Source: Eumeta japonica (lineage: Eukaryota; Arthropoda; Insecta; Lepidoptera; Psychidae). Taken from it: DNA of 64,000 nt. Positions 1-12,060 of this stretch are shown one piece after another (position 1 is the stretch's first letter; every line of letters begins with the position of its first letter). The notes below the pieces were generated by a model that did not search any database, had not been told where the DNA came from, and worked only from the letters and a program-made list of their open reading frames with translations. The position numbers and the translations under genes were made by a program. Location: the NCBI GenBank assembly GCA_005406025.1, contig BGZK01002034.1:1-64000 (forward strand). Reading direction: 5' to 3'.

Positions 1-1795
1 TTTAAAACTCAATTTTTTTGAATTTTTCCAAATTTCTGAGGAGATAAGGGTTTTTGGGAAAAACGGTAAATTCTTCCAAGTACAGACCATGTGGAAATGG
101 AAGTCCAAAGGGTCCTTTATGATACCTAATAGGTGGGATATCTGAAATAATCTTGGGAATCGAGAAAACGCACTTTAAAAACTCAATTTTTTTTTGAATT
201 TTTCCAAATTTCTGAGGAGATAAGTGGGTTTTTGGGAAAACGGTAAATTCTTCCAAGTACAGACCATGTGGAAATGGAAGTCCAAGGGTCTTTATGATAC
301 CTAATAGGTGGGATATCTGAAATAATCTTGGGAATCGAGAAAACGCACTTTAAAAACTCAATTTTTTTTTGAATTTTTCCAAATTTCTGAGGAGATAAGT
401 GGGTTTTTGGGAAAACGGTAAATTCTTCCAAGTAGACCATGTGGAAATGGAAGTCCAAAGGGTCCTTTATGATACCCATAGGTGGGATATCTGAAATAAT
501 CTTGGGAATCGAGAAAACGCACTTTAAAACTCAATTTTTTTGAATTTTTCCAAATTTCTGAGGAGATAAGTGGTTTTTGGGAAAACGGTAAATTCTTCCA
601 AGTACAGACCATGTGGAAATGGAAGTCCAAAGGGTCCTTATGATACCTAATAGGTGGGATATCTGAAATAATCTTGGGAATCGAGAAAACGCACTTTAAA
701 AACTCAATTTTTTTTGAATTTTTCCAAATTTCTGGAGGAGATAAGTGGGTTTTGGGAAAACGGTAAATTCTTCCAAGTACAGACCATGTGGAAATGGAAG
801 TCAAAGGGTCCTTTATGATACCTAATAGGTGGGATATCTGAAATAATCTTGGGAATCGAGAAAAACGCACTTTAAAACTCAATTTTTTTTTGAATTTTTC
901 CAAATTTCTGGAGGAGATAAGTGGGTTTTGGGAAAACGGTAAATTCTTCCAAGTACAGACCATGTGGAAGTCCAAAGGGTCCTTTATGATACCTAATAGG
1001 TGGGATATCTGAAATAATCTTGGGAATCGAGAAAAACGCACTTTAAAACTCAATTTTTTTTGAATTTTTCCAAATTTCTGGAGGAGATAAGTGGGTTTTG
1101 GGAAAACGGTAAATTCTTCCAAGTACAGACCATGTGGAAATGGAAGTCCAAAGGGTCCTTTATGATACCTAATAGGTGGGATATCTGAAATAATCTTGGG
1201 AATCGAGAAAAACGCACTTTAAAACTCAATTTTTTTTTTTTTTTCCAAATTTCTGGAGGAGATAAGTGGGTTTTGGGAAAACGGTAAATTCTTCCAAGTA
1301 CAGACCATGTGGAAATGGAAGTCCAAAGGGTCCTTTATGATACCTAATAGGTGGGATATCTGAAATAATCTTGGGAATCGAGAAAAACGCACTTTAAAAA
1401 CTCAATTTTTTTTGAATTTTTCCAAATTTCTGGAGGAGATAAGTGGGTTTTTTGGGAAAACGGTAAATTCTTCCAAGTACAGACCATGTGGAAATGGAAG
1501 TCCAAAGGGTCCTTTATGATACCTAATAGGTGGGATATCTGAAATAATCTTGGGAATCGAGAAAAACGCACTTTAAAAACTCAATTTTTTTTTTTTTCCA
1601 AATTTCTGGAGGAGATAAGTGGGTTTTTTGGGAAAACGGTAAATTCTTCCAAGTACAGACCATGTGGAAATGGAAGTCCAAAGGGTCCTTTATGATACCT
1701 AATAGGTGGGATATCTGAAATAATCTTGGGAATCGAGAAAACGCACTTTAAAACTCAATTTTTTTTTTGAATTTTTCCAAATTTCTGAGGAGATA
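1..1795 (+). repeat. Satellite array, left block (about 10 monomers)
   Basis: Head-to-tail copies of a roughly 176-bp AT-rich monomer. Landmarks that recur in each copy are GATACCTAATAGGTGGGATATC, a T-tract of 7-12 bases, GGAGATAAGTGGG, and CAAGTACAGACCATGTGG. Between about 280 and 970 the copies carry small deletions hardly seen elsewhere, for example in AAAGGGTCCTTTAT, in AAGTACAGACC and loss of AAATGG. From about 1130 to 1780 the copies are clean. The block stops inside a monomer where the minus-strand retrotransposon begins. The short open frames in it are by-products of a low-stop repeat and are not genes. Confidence 0.97.
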
Positions 1796-2030
1796 TGGGT
1801 TGGAAAATTAATCTTCCCACCACGCGCAGTCAATAAAACACATCCACTTCGTTTGATAGGTTTATTTACATATAAAACTTACATGCTAGTAACTTAAGCT
1901 AAGATATATTTTGTGTATAATGATGCTAATAAAGTTATGAGTACCAACTGTTAAAATTCATACACCACAGTGTTGTATTTATATCATATGCAGTCGTGTT
2001 GCCATTCTCAATTCAAATATATTTTCAACA
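1796..2030 (-). repeat. 3' LTR of the minus-strand copia element
   Basis: Reverse complement of the family LTR. The inner end CAACA at 2026-2030 is intact. The outer end is altered over about 25 bases. Against the plus-strand LTR it has several single-base indels and very few substitutions. The polyadenylation signal AATAAA lies at 1861-1866 on the minus strand. Confidence 0.9.
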
Positions 2031-2040
2031 CCCTCCTCAA
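2031..2040 (-). other. Polypurine tract of the minus-strand element
   Basis: On the minus strand this reads TTGAGGAGGG directly before the 3' LTR. That is the expected place for the plus-strand DNA primer. It is one base shorter than the corresponding tract in the other copy. Confidence 0.75.
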
Positions 2041-2114
2041 CACGAGTGCAAGTTTAAACAAAACAAATAAAAATAATAAATTAATAAATGATAATAAAAT
2101 CGTCTTAACTCTCT

Positions 2115-3640
2115 TCACTTCAATCCTAATTTGAGACAGAAGTGTCGCAATGTTTTGATTTTGTCAAGTTTTTCGTCAGAACGTCAGCTATCATTTCATT
2201 CAGGCATGTACTTTACCTCTAACAAATTTTCCCTAACTGCGTCCCTCAAAAAGTTGTATTTGATATCTATGTGTTTCGTCCTTGAATGATAGGTATGATT
2301 CTTAGCCAAATTTTGTGCTCCTAAATTGTCTCCATAAATAACTATAGGACCGCTGTCATGAGTCAAACCTATTTCCTTTAAAAGTCTCCTTAAATATATT
2401 GCTTCCTTGGCCGCAGTTGACAATGCCACATATTCAGCCTCTGTGCTGCTTAACGCAACCGTTTGCTGTTTACGTGACTCCCAGAAAATACACTACCAGC
2501 CATAAAAATGCAAAACCAGAATATGACTTTCTATCCAATGTGTCGCTTCCCAGTCTGAATCGACATAGCCTACAACTGCTTGTCCTGTCCTTTTATATGT
2601 GATCTTAAAATTTTTCGTTGCAGACAAATATCTTAAAACATGATTCACACCAGTTAAATGTTCCTTGTGTGGGTTTTATTGTATTGAGCCAATTTCTGTA
2701 ACTGAGTGTAAAATGTCTGGTCTTGTGGACAATGCCAAATACATAAGCGATCCAATAATTGCTTGATACTTAACTCTCGTCCACCTTTATACATGTTTCC
2801 TTTCACACTTTCCTTGAAAACCTGCATCTAACGGTGTGCTTACTTTCCTACATTCCTCCATATTATTCTCACACAACAAATCCTCGATATAATTTCTCTG
2901 GCTTATGGAAATATTCCCTAATTCCCCATCTCTTTCAATTTCTATACCTAAGAATAAACTCAGTTTCCCTTATCAACACAATTAAAATGCTCAAATATTC
3001 CCTGCTTTACCATCAATATGGCCTCCCTACATTGAGATGCAATTATTATATCGTCGACATACACAGCGATAAACATTATATTGCCTTTCTTCACGTCTAT
3101 ACAGACATCTTTCACTTTCTAGCGGAGTAAAACTCATTGATCGTAAAACCTCGTCAAGTTTCGTGTTCCACTCTCCCTGCCTGTTTGAGTCCATAAATCG
3201 CTTTCTCTAACCTCAATACACGTTTAGGATACTCTTTGTCGACAAACATTCTGGTTGCTGCATATACACAACATCATGCAAATCGCTATTCAAATATGCA
3301 GAACATACATCCAGTTGTTCTAAATACATATTTTCTACTGCTAATGCCAAAAGTAAACGTATATTTGAATACCTAATTACTGGAGAAAAGTCTCCTTGTA
3401 ATCTATCCCATACTTTTGCGCACACCCTTAGCAACAAGTCTAGCTTTAAATTTGTCTACACTACCATTTTGTCCCTTTTAACACTAAATACCCACTTCGA
3501 ACCTATCGTTCTCTTCCCCTTAGGCAAATCAACCAATGTCCATGTCTCATTCTTGATTAATGAGTCATATTCTACCTGCATGGCATCACGCCAGTTATCT
3601 CTGTTCTCACCATTTAACGCTGTTTCTACTGTGACTGGAA
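2115..3640 (-). pseudogene. Reverse transcriptase and RNase H of the minus-strand element, fragmented
   Basis: Copia reverse transcriptase (RVT_2 type) followed by RNase H, broken into short frames. The piece 3437-3213 holds the first catalytic block (QLDVCSAYLNSDL). The YVDD catalytic codons are at 3061-3050 in the DNA. The piece 2429-2196 holds the RNase H end with GDNLGAQNLAKN and RTKHIDIKYNF. The final codons and TGA at 2115-2117 match the other copy except for small changes. Confidence 0.88.
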
Positions 3641-3643
3641 TAT

Positions 3644-4018
3644 CTACGTCTCTTTCTCCCTTAGCGTGTTGAGCGTGTTGTATACCTTCTTCGGTCTCCC
3701 TCGTTTACCAGTCCGCACAATTTTCGGCCTGCCACGTGATATCTTTTCTCTCTCCTCCTCGCTTTGTAATTCTCTTATAACACTCTCATCTACACTGTGA
3801 TACTCGCCGCTACTACTCTCATCTTCTCCGCTCTCTTCACATAAAGGCTCTTTGATTGAATTATTTTCTGCATGTATGTCATCGACGAAATCTTCGCTTA
3901 CGTCCACCTTGTTGTTATTGTTGTTGTTGTGTTCATCAAAATAGACATCTCTCTTCCACAACAATACGCAAATCTGCATCGTACAAGCGGTATGCCTTTG
4001 AAGTGAGAGAATAGCCAA
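3644..4018 (-). pseudogene. Integrase tail with poly-Asn, acidic stretch and two AT-hook-like motifs (minus copy)
   Basis: This open piece reads the linker between integrase and reverse transcriptase. It has a run of Asn from an AAC/AAT repeat, an acidic Glu/Asp/Ser-rich stretch, and then two RGRPK motifs about 10 residues apart (near 3740-3686). RGRP is the core of the AT-hook, a minor-groove binder of AT-rich DNA. The frame ends near 3656 with a one-base loss in an A-run. Confidence 0.8.
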
Positions 4019-5078
4019 CCATTTTATACATTTTTCCTTTTGGTTGGAACTTCTTGTATTGCGTTTTATCTAACGCCACCGCCGTAGAGCCAAACACTTT
4101 AAAATGATTTACACAAGGTTTGCGCCCTGTAAATACTTCAAATGGGGTAGCATCTTTAATTAAACATGTTGGAGATCTATTTCTAATATATACTGCTGTT
4201 GAAACTGCTTCTGCCCAAAGATTTTCATTCAAACCACTGTTCGACAACATACTTCGAGCCATTTCAATAATTGTTCGGTTAGCGCGTTCAGCTACGCCAT
4301 TCTGTTGGGGCGTGTATGGAACAGAAAATTGCCTTTTTATTCCGCATTTATTTAAATGTTCGTCAAACTTTTTATTGGCGAACTCACCACCGTTGTCACT
4401 TCGTAAACATTTTATTTTTCTGTCTGTTTGACGTTCCACCATATTCTGAAATAATATAAATTTATCGAAAGCCTCATCCTTCGATTTCAAAAAATACACA
4501 AAAATACGCCTTGAGAAGTCATCAATGAAGGTTATGAAGTAACGAGAGCCACCAAGAGACAAAGTACTAAATGGTCCACACACATCTGTATGAATTAAGT
4601 CAAGAATATTTTTTGATTTTATTTCATTGCTTCTTTTAAACGGCTGTACGTGAATTTTCGCTTTCATGCAAGTCAAACAAGCTTCATTTCTTTTGAAGCA
4701 TATCTTCTCCAGACCGAGAACCATTTCTTTTTGTTGTAATTTTCGGAGATCACCATAATTGAGGTGCCCAAATCTGTTGTGCCATATCATACTGTCACTG
4801 TCTTTGGCTTGAAACAGTTTGGTACAGTTTCTATTTTCAAACACAAACAAGTTGTTTTTCTTTCTAGCGCACAAGATGATTTCGTTATTTATATCTATAA
4901 ATACTGCCTTTTTGTTTTCAAATATTACACGAATTCCTCTCTCAACTGCTCTGCTTACAGATACAAAATTGCCAGTCAAATTTGGTACATACAAAACATT
5001 TCGCAGTAACAACTCTCCAACATTTGTGTTAATACTCATCACCCATTCCCTCTGAGTAAATATACTTATCGCCAGCAA
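3936..5078 (-). pseudogene. Protease C-terminus and integrase of the minus-strand element
   Basis: The longest uninterrupted piece of this copy, about 380 codons. It begins with the tail of the aspartic protease (LYVPNLTGNFVSVS), then the integrase zinc-binding H-x4-H...C-x2-C module (HNRFGH and CLTC). The integrase core follows with the D, D-35-E triad: D in HTDVCGPF, D in RSDNGGEF, E in NGVAERANR. The C-terminal copia region containing FKVFGSTAV follows. Unlike the plus-strand copy, the zinc module and the catalytic core are joined in a single frame here. The frame is lost near 3955 by a 2-base difference in a purine run. Confidence 0.92.
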
Positions 5079-5116
5079 GTGTAATTTTTTCTCTATGCTC
5101 TTTCAGTGTTGTAAAC

Positions 5117-5971
5117 TTAATCTGTCACCGGACATATGCGCGGTTGCGCCGCTGTCGATACACCAGATATTGCCTTCAAGTGTTTGATTCTGCTGCGGCC
5201 AATACAGTAAACTGCGACTGTACATTTTTTTCTTTCGTACTTTTTTCTTGAATAACAGCTAGCAGCAAAATGCCCTGGCTTACCACAAATAAAACAGACT
5301 GTACTTTTTTTTCGGCTTTGATGATCGTTTCTCTTTCCATTGTCTGATTTCTTAAATCGCTCGTATTTCGAATTTTGCTTGGCTGTAAAAGCGATTTGTT
5401 GTCTTTCTCCCTCCTTCTGTAGTTTTCTATCAGCTTCCTCTAGCAATTTTACTTTCAAATTCTGAATTGTAGGCAAAATATCTCTTGTTTCCATTGCAAC
5501 AACAAATTGTTCATATTGCGCTGGCAAACTGGAAAGCAAAATAATTGTAACAAGCTCCTCATGTAGCTCGATGCCCACTTCAGCTAGTTTATCCACTATT
5601 TCGGAAAACTTCTTAAATGTTCCGACATACTTCCGTCTTCACTCATCTTTTTATTTAAAAGCTGTTTGTAAAGGTACACCTTTTGACCGGCCACTTGGAC
5701 GAAATACTTTTTTGTATTCCATGCCTCCGAGGAAGTTTTGCAGCTCTTTATGTGGCTCAATTGTGCTGCATTTATGCAAAGCGTGATTGTAGCCAACGCC
5801 TTTTGGTCCCTTTCAGGCCACTTTTCCTTGCGCTTACTTTCCTCTTCATCATCTGCCGTTTCTTTTCCACTGACGATATTCCAGTAACCGGAATGGACAA
5901 GCACACTTCATATGAATACTCCAGGCATCATAATTACTATCACTTAATTTATCAATTTGATATAGGCTCAT
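5117..5971 (-). pseudogene. Gag and CCHC zinc-knuckle part of the minus-strand element
   Basis: This piece covers the copia-type Gag, starting with residues MSLYQIDKLSDSNYDAW. Gag forms the virus-like particle that packages the element RNA. The frame shifts near 5909 and 5612. The lower piece (5596-5117) is open through a CCHC knuckle of the form C-x2-C-x4-H-x4-C, a nucleic-acid-binding module, then shifts near 5231. As a result the protease DSGAT site around 5150-5160 is present in the DNA but out of frame with the knuckle. Confidence 0.88.
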
Positions 5972-6023
5972 ATTAAATGTCTTTCTTGTTCTTTTCTTGT
6001 TTTTCTTTTTCTTCACTTTATGC

Positions 6024-6037
6024 CTGGGCCCATAACC
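6024..6037 (-). other. Primer-binding site (half tRNA-iMet type), minus-strand element
   Basis: On the minus strand this reads GGTTATGGGCCCAG, two bases inside the 5' LTR. It is complementary to the anticodon arm of initiator tRNA-Met (CTGGGCCCATAACC). It is identical in both copies of the element. Confidence 0.85.
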
Positions 6038-6039
6038 TC

Positions 6040-6269
6040 TGTTGCAAAATTTGTCTTCACCACGCGCAGTCAATAAAACACATCCACTTCTGTTTGATAG
6101 TTTATTTACATATAAAACCTTACATTTTAGTAACTTAAGTCTAAGAGTATATTTTGTGTATAATGATGCTAATAAAGTTATGAGTACCAACTGTTAAAAT
6201 TCATACACCACAGTGTTGTATTTATATCATATGCAATCGTGTTGCCATTCTCAATTCAAAATATTTTCA
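6040..6269 (-). repeat. 5' LTR of the minus-strand copia element
   Basis: The inner end TGTTGCAAAATTTG is intact and the outer end is shortened, ending ATTTTCA before the satellite resumes. A TATAAAT box lies on the minus strand at 6226-6220. It differs from its partner LTR at 1796-2030 by several single-base indels and a few substitutions (for example CATTTTAG for CATGCTAG). Confidence 0.9.
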
Positions 6270-9200
6270 GGAGATAAGTGGGTTTTGGGAAAACGGTAAA
6301 TTCTTCCAAGTACAGACCATGTGGAAATGGAAGTCCAAAGGGTCCTTTATGATACCTAATAGGTGGGATATCTGAAATAATCTTGGGAATCGAGAAAACG
6401 CACTTTAAAACTCAATTTTTTTTTGAATTTTTCCAAATTTCTGGAGGAGATAAGTGGTTTTTGGGAAAACGGTAAATTCTTCCAAGTACAGACCATGTGG
6501 AAATGGAAGTCCAAAGGGTCCTTTATGATACCTAATAGGTGGGATATCTGAAATAATCTTGGGAATCGAGAAAACGCACTTTAAAACTCAATTTTTTTTT
6601 GAATTTTTCCAAATTTCTGGAGGAGATAAGTGGGTTTTGGGAAAACGGTAAATTCTTCCAAGTACAGACCATGTGGAAATGGAAGTCCAAAGGGTCCTTT
6701 ATGATACCTAATAGGTGGGATATCTGAAATAATCTTGGGAATCGAGAAAACGCACTTTAAAACTCAATTTTTTTTGAATTTTTCCAAATTTCTGGAGGAG
6801 ATAAGTGGGTTTTGGGAAAACGGTAAATTCTTCCAAGTACAGACCATGTGGAAATGGAAGTCCAAAGGGTCCTTTATGATACCTAATAGGTGGGATATCT
6901 GAAATAATCTTGGGAATCGAGAAAAACGCACTTTAAAACTCAATTTTTTTTTTGAATTTTTCCAAATTTCTGGAGGAGATAAGTGGGTTTTGGGAAAACG
7001 GTAAATTCTTCCAAGTACAGACCATGTGGAAATGGAAGTCCAAAGGGTCCTTTATGATACCTAATAGGTGGGATATCTGAAATAATCTTGGGAATCGAGA
7101 AAACGCACTTTAAAACTCAATTTTTTTTGAATTTTTCCAAATTTCTGGAGGAGATAAGTGGGTTTTGGGAAAACGGTAAATTCTTCCAAGTACAGACCAT
7201 GTGGAAATGGAAGTCCAAAGGGTCCTTTATGATACCTAATAGGTGGGATATCTGAAATAATCTTGGGAATCGAGAAAACGCACTTTAAAACTCAATTTTT
7301 TTGAATTTTTCCAAATTTCTGGAGGAGATAAGTGGGTTTTGGGAAAACGGTAAATTCTTCCAAGTACAGACCATGTGGAAATGGAAGTCCAAAGGGTCCT
7401 TTATGATACCTAATAGGTGGGATATCTGAAATAATCTTGGGAATCGAGAAAACGCACTTTAAAACTCAATTTTTTTTGAATTTTTCCAAATTTCTGGAGG
7501 AGATAAGTGGGTTTTGGGAAAACGGTAAATTCTTCCAAGTACAGACCATGTGGAAATGGAAGTCCAAAGGGTCCTTTATGATACCTAATAGGTGGGATAT
7601 CTGAAATAATCTTGGGAATCGAGAAAACGCACTTTAAAACTCAATTTTTTTTGAATTTTTCCAAATTTCTGGAGGAGATAAGTGGGTTTTGGGAAAACGG
7701 TAAATTCTTCCAAGTACAGACCATGTGGAAATGGAAGTCCAAAGGGTCCTTTATGATACCTAATAGGTGGGATATCTGAAATAATCTTGGGAATCGAGAA
7801 AACGCACTTTAAAACTCAATTTTTTTTTGAATTTTTCCAAATTTCTGGAGGAGATAAGTGGGTTTTGGGAAAACGGTAAATTCTTCCAAGTACAGACCAT
7901 GTGGAAATGGAAGTCCAAAGGGTCCTTTATGATACCTAATAGGTGGGATATCTGAAATAATCTTGGGAATCGAGAAAACGCACTTTAAAACTCAATTTTT
8001 TTTGAATTTTTCCAAATTTCTGGAGGAGATAAGTGGGTTTTGGGAAAACGGTAAATTCTTCCAAGTACAGACCATGTGGAAATGGAAGTCCAAAGGGTCC
8101 TTTATGATACCTAATAGGTGGGATATCTGAAATAATCTTGGGAATCGAGAAAACGCACTTTAAAACTCAATTTTTTTTGAATTTTCCAAATTTCTGGAGG
8201 AGATAAGTGGGTTTTGGGAAAACGGTAAATTCTTCCAAGTACAGACCATGTGGAAATGGAAGTCCAAAGGGTCCTTTATGATACCTAATAGGTGGGATAT
8301 CTGAAATAATCTTGGGAATCGAGAAAAACGCACTTTAAAACTCAATTTTTTTGAATTTTTCCAAATTTCTGGAGGAGATAAGTGGGTTTTGGGAAAACGG
8401 TAAATTCTTCCAAGTACAGACCATGTGGAAATGGAAGTCCAAAGGGTCCTTTATGATACCTAATAGGTGGGATATCTGAAATAATCTTGGGAATCGAGAA
8501 AAACGCACTTTAAAAACTCAATTTTTTTTGAATTTTTCCAAATTTCTGGAGGAGATAAGTGGGTTTTGGGAAAACGGTAAATTCTTCCAAGTACAGACCA
8601 TGTGGAAATGGAAGTCCAAAGGGTCCTTTATGATACCTAATAGGTGGGATATCTGAAATAATCTTGGGAATCGAGAAAAACGCACTTTAAAACTCAATTT
8701 TTTTTGAATTTTTCCAAATTTCTGGAGGAGATAAGTGGGTTTTGGGAAAACGGTAAATTCTTCCAAGTACAGACCATGTGGAAATGGAAGTCCAAAGGGT
8801 CCTTTATGATACCTAATAGGTGGGATATCTGAAATAATCTTGGGAATCGAGAAAAACACTTTAAAACTCAATTTTTTTTTGAATTTTTCCAAATTTCTGG
8901 AGGAGATAAGTGGGTTTTGGGAAAACGGTAAATTCTTCCAAGTACAGACCATGTGGAAATGGAAGTCCAAAGGGTCCTTTATGATACCTAATAGGTGGGA
9001 TATCTGAAATAATCTTGGGAATCGAGAAAAACGCACTTTAAAACTCAATTTTTTTTGAATTTTCCAAATTTCTGGAGGAGATAAGTGGGTTTTGGGAAAA
9101 CGGTAAATTCTTCCAAGTACAGACCATGTGGAAATGGAAGTCCAAAGGGTCCTTTATGATACCTAATAGGTGGGATATCTGAAATAATCTTGGGAATCGA

Positions 9201-12060
9201 GAAAAACGCACTTTAAAAACTCAATTTTTTTGAATTTTTCCAAATTTCTGGAGGAGATAAGTGGGTTTTGGGAAAACGGTAAATTCTTCCAAGTACAGAC
9301 CATGTGGAAATGGAAGTCCAAAGGGTCCTTTATGATACCTAATAGGTGGGATATCTGAAATAATCTTGGGAATCGAGAAAAACGCACTTTAAAACTCAAT
9401 TTTTTTTTGAATTTTTCCAAATTTCTGGAGGAGATAAGTGGGTTTTGGGAAAACGGTAAATTCTTCCAAGTACAGACCATGTGGAAATGGAAGTCCAAAG
9501 GGTCCTTTATGATACCTAATAGGTGGGATATCTGAAATAATCTTGGGAATCGAGAAAAACGCACTTTAAAACTCAATTTTTTTTGAATTTTTCCAAATTT
9601 CTGGAGGAGATAAGTGGGTTTTGGGAAAACGGTAAATTCTTCCAAGTACAGACCATGTGGAAATGGAAGTCCAAAGGGTCCTTTATGATACCTAATAGGT
9701 GGGATATCTGAAATAATCTTGGGAATCGAGAAAAACGCACTTTAAAAACTCAATTTTTTTTGAATTTTTCCAAATTTCTGGAGGAGATAAGTGGGTTTTG
9801 GGAAAACGGTAAATTCTTCCAAGTACAGACCATGTGGAAATGGAAGTCCAAAGGGTCCTTTATGATACCTAATAGGTGGGATATCTGAAATAATCTTGGG
9901 AATCGAGAAAACGCACTTTAAAAACTCAATTTTTTTTTGAATTTTTCCAAATTTCTGGAGGAGATAAGTGGGTTTTGGGAAAACGGTAAATTCTTCCAAG
10001 TACAGACCATGTGGAAATGGAAGTCCAAAGGGTCCTTTATGATACCTAATAGGTGGGATATCTGAAATAATCTTGGGAATCGAGAAAAACGCACTTTAAA
10101 ACTCAATTTTTTTTGAATTTTTCCAAATTTCTGGAGGAGATAAGTGGGTTTTGGGAAAACGGTAAATTCTTCCAAGTACAGACCATGTGGAAATGGAAGT
10201 CCAAAGGGTCCTTTATGATACCTAATAGGTGGGATATCTGAAATAATCTTGGGAATCGAGAAAAACGCACTTTAAAAACTCAATTTTTTTTGAATTTTTC
10301 CAAATTTCTGGAGGAGATAAGTGGGTTTTGGGAAAACGGTAAATTCTTCCAAGTACAGACCATGTGGAAATGGAAGTCCAAAGGGTCCTTTATGATACCT
10401 AATAGGTGGGATATCTGAAATAATCTTGGGAATCGAGAAAAACGCACTTTAAAAACTCAATTTTTTTTGAATTTTTCCAAATTTCTGGAGGAGATAAGTG
10501 GGTTTTGGGAAAACGGTAAATTCTTCCAAGTACAGACCATGTGGAAATGGAAGTCCAAAGGGTCCTTTATGATACCTAATAGGTGGGATATCTGAAATAA
10601 TCTTGGGAATCGAGAAAAACGCACTTTAAAAACTCAATTTTTTTTGAATTTTTCCAAATTTCTGGAGGAGATAAGTGGGTTTTGGGAAAACGGTAAATTC
10701 TTCCAAGTACAGACCATGTGGAAATGGAAGTCCAAAGGGTCCTTTATGATACCTAATAGGTGGGATATCTGAAATAATCTTGGGAATCGAGAAAAACGCA
10801 CTTTAAAACTCAATTTTTTTTGAATTTTTCCAAATTTCTGGAGGAGATAAGTGGGTTTTGGGAAAACGGTAAATTCTTCCAAGTACAGACCATGTGGAAA
10901 TGGAAGTCCAAAGGGTCCTTTATGATACCTAATAGGTGGGATATCTGAAATAATCTTGGGAATCGAGAAAAACGCACTTTAAAACTCAATTTTTTTTGAA
11001 TTTTTCCAAATTTCTGGAGGAGATAAGTGGGTTTTGGGAAAACGGTAAATTCTTCCAAGTACAGACCATGTGGAAATGGAAGTCCAAAGGGTCCTTTATG
11101 ATACCTAATAGGTGGGATATCTGAAATAATCTTGGGAATCGAGAAAAACGCACTTTAAAAACTCAATTTTTTTTGAATTTTTCCAAATTTCTGGAGGAGA
11201 TAAGTGGGTTTTTTGGGAAAACGGTAAATTCTTCCAAGTACAGACCATGTGGAAATGGAAGTCCAAAGGGTCCTTTATGATACCTAATAGGTGGGATATC
11301 TGAAATAATCTTGGGAATCGAGAAAAACGCACTTTAAAAACTCAATTTTTTTTTGAATTTTTCCAAATTTCTGGAGGAGATAAGTGGGTTTTTTGGGAAA
11401 ACGGTAAATTCTTCCAAGTACAGACCATGTGGAAATGGAAGTCCAAAGGGTCCTTTATGATACCTAATAGGTGGGATATCTGAAATAATCTTGGGAATCG
11501 AGAAAAACGCACTTTAAAACTCAATTTTTTTTGAATTTTTCCAAATTTCTGGAGGAGATAAGTGGGTTTTGGGAAAACGGTAAATTCTTCCAAGTACAGA
11601 CCATGTGGAAATGGAAGTCCAAAGGGTCCTTTATGATACCTAATAGGTGGGATATCTGAAATAATCTTGGGAATCGAGAAAAACGCACTTTAAAAACTCA
11701 ATTTTTTTTGAATTTTTCCAAATTTCTGGAGGAGATAAGTGGGTTTTGGGAAAACGGTAAATTCTTCCAAGTACAGACCATGTGGAAATGGAAGTCCAAA
11801 GGGTCCTTTATGATACCTAATAGGTGGGATATCTGAAATAATCTTGGGAATCGAGAAAAACGCACTTTAAAACTCAATTTTTTTTGAATTTTTCCAAATT
11901 TCTGGAGGAGATAAGTGGGTTTTGGGAAAACGGTAAATTCTTCCAAGTACAGACCATGTGGAAATGGAAGTCCAAAGGGTCCTTTATGATACCTAATAGG
12001 TGGGATATCTGAAATAATCTTGGGAATCGAGAAAAACGCACTTTAAAAACTCAATTTTTT

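Larger units (their letters stand above)
2115..5971 (-). pseudogene. Copia gag-pol polyprotein, broken by many frameshifts
   Basis: The frame would start at the ATG at 5971-5969 and end at the TGA at 2117-2115, as in the other copy. Gag, CCHC knuckle, protease, integrase, reverse transcriptase and RNase H are all recognisable in order, but the reading frame changes repeatedly. Clear length changes against the plus-strand copy lie near 5909 (2 bases shorter), 5612 (1), 5231 (2), 5043 (2), 3955 (2), 3656 (1) and 3430 (1). Several are in homopolymers or dinucleotide runs. Because substitutions are few, the breaks look recent or may be consensus errors. As assembled it cannot make a functional polyprotein. 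Confidence 0.9.
1796..6269 (-). mobile_element. Ty1/copia LTR retrotransposon, minus-strand copy (indel-rich)
   Basis: A full-length copia-type element read on the minus strand. In element order it has a 5' LTR at 6040-6269, a primer-binding site at 6024-6037, gag-pol from 5971 down to 2115, a purine tract just left of 2040 and a 3' LTR at 1796-2030. It belongs to the same family as the plus-strand copy at 30426-34945, and most differences are one- to five-base indels with few substitutions. The outer ends are eroded: the left end no longer reads cleanly as TGTTG and the right end lacks the last bases of CAACA. GGAGATA occurs on both sides (1789-1795 and 6270-6276), compatible with a target-site duplication, but the exact five bases are ambiguous. 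Satellite phase continues across the insertion. Confidence 0.93.

Noticed and set aside
2399..5976. Plus-strand open frames inside the minus-strand element (for example 4120-4431, 4764-5055, 5683-5976)
   Set aside because: They are antisense shadows of integrase and gag. The same frames recur antisense in the other copy and show no protein features of their own.
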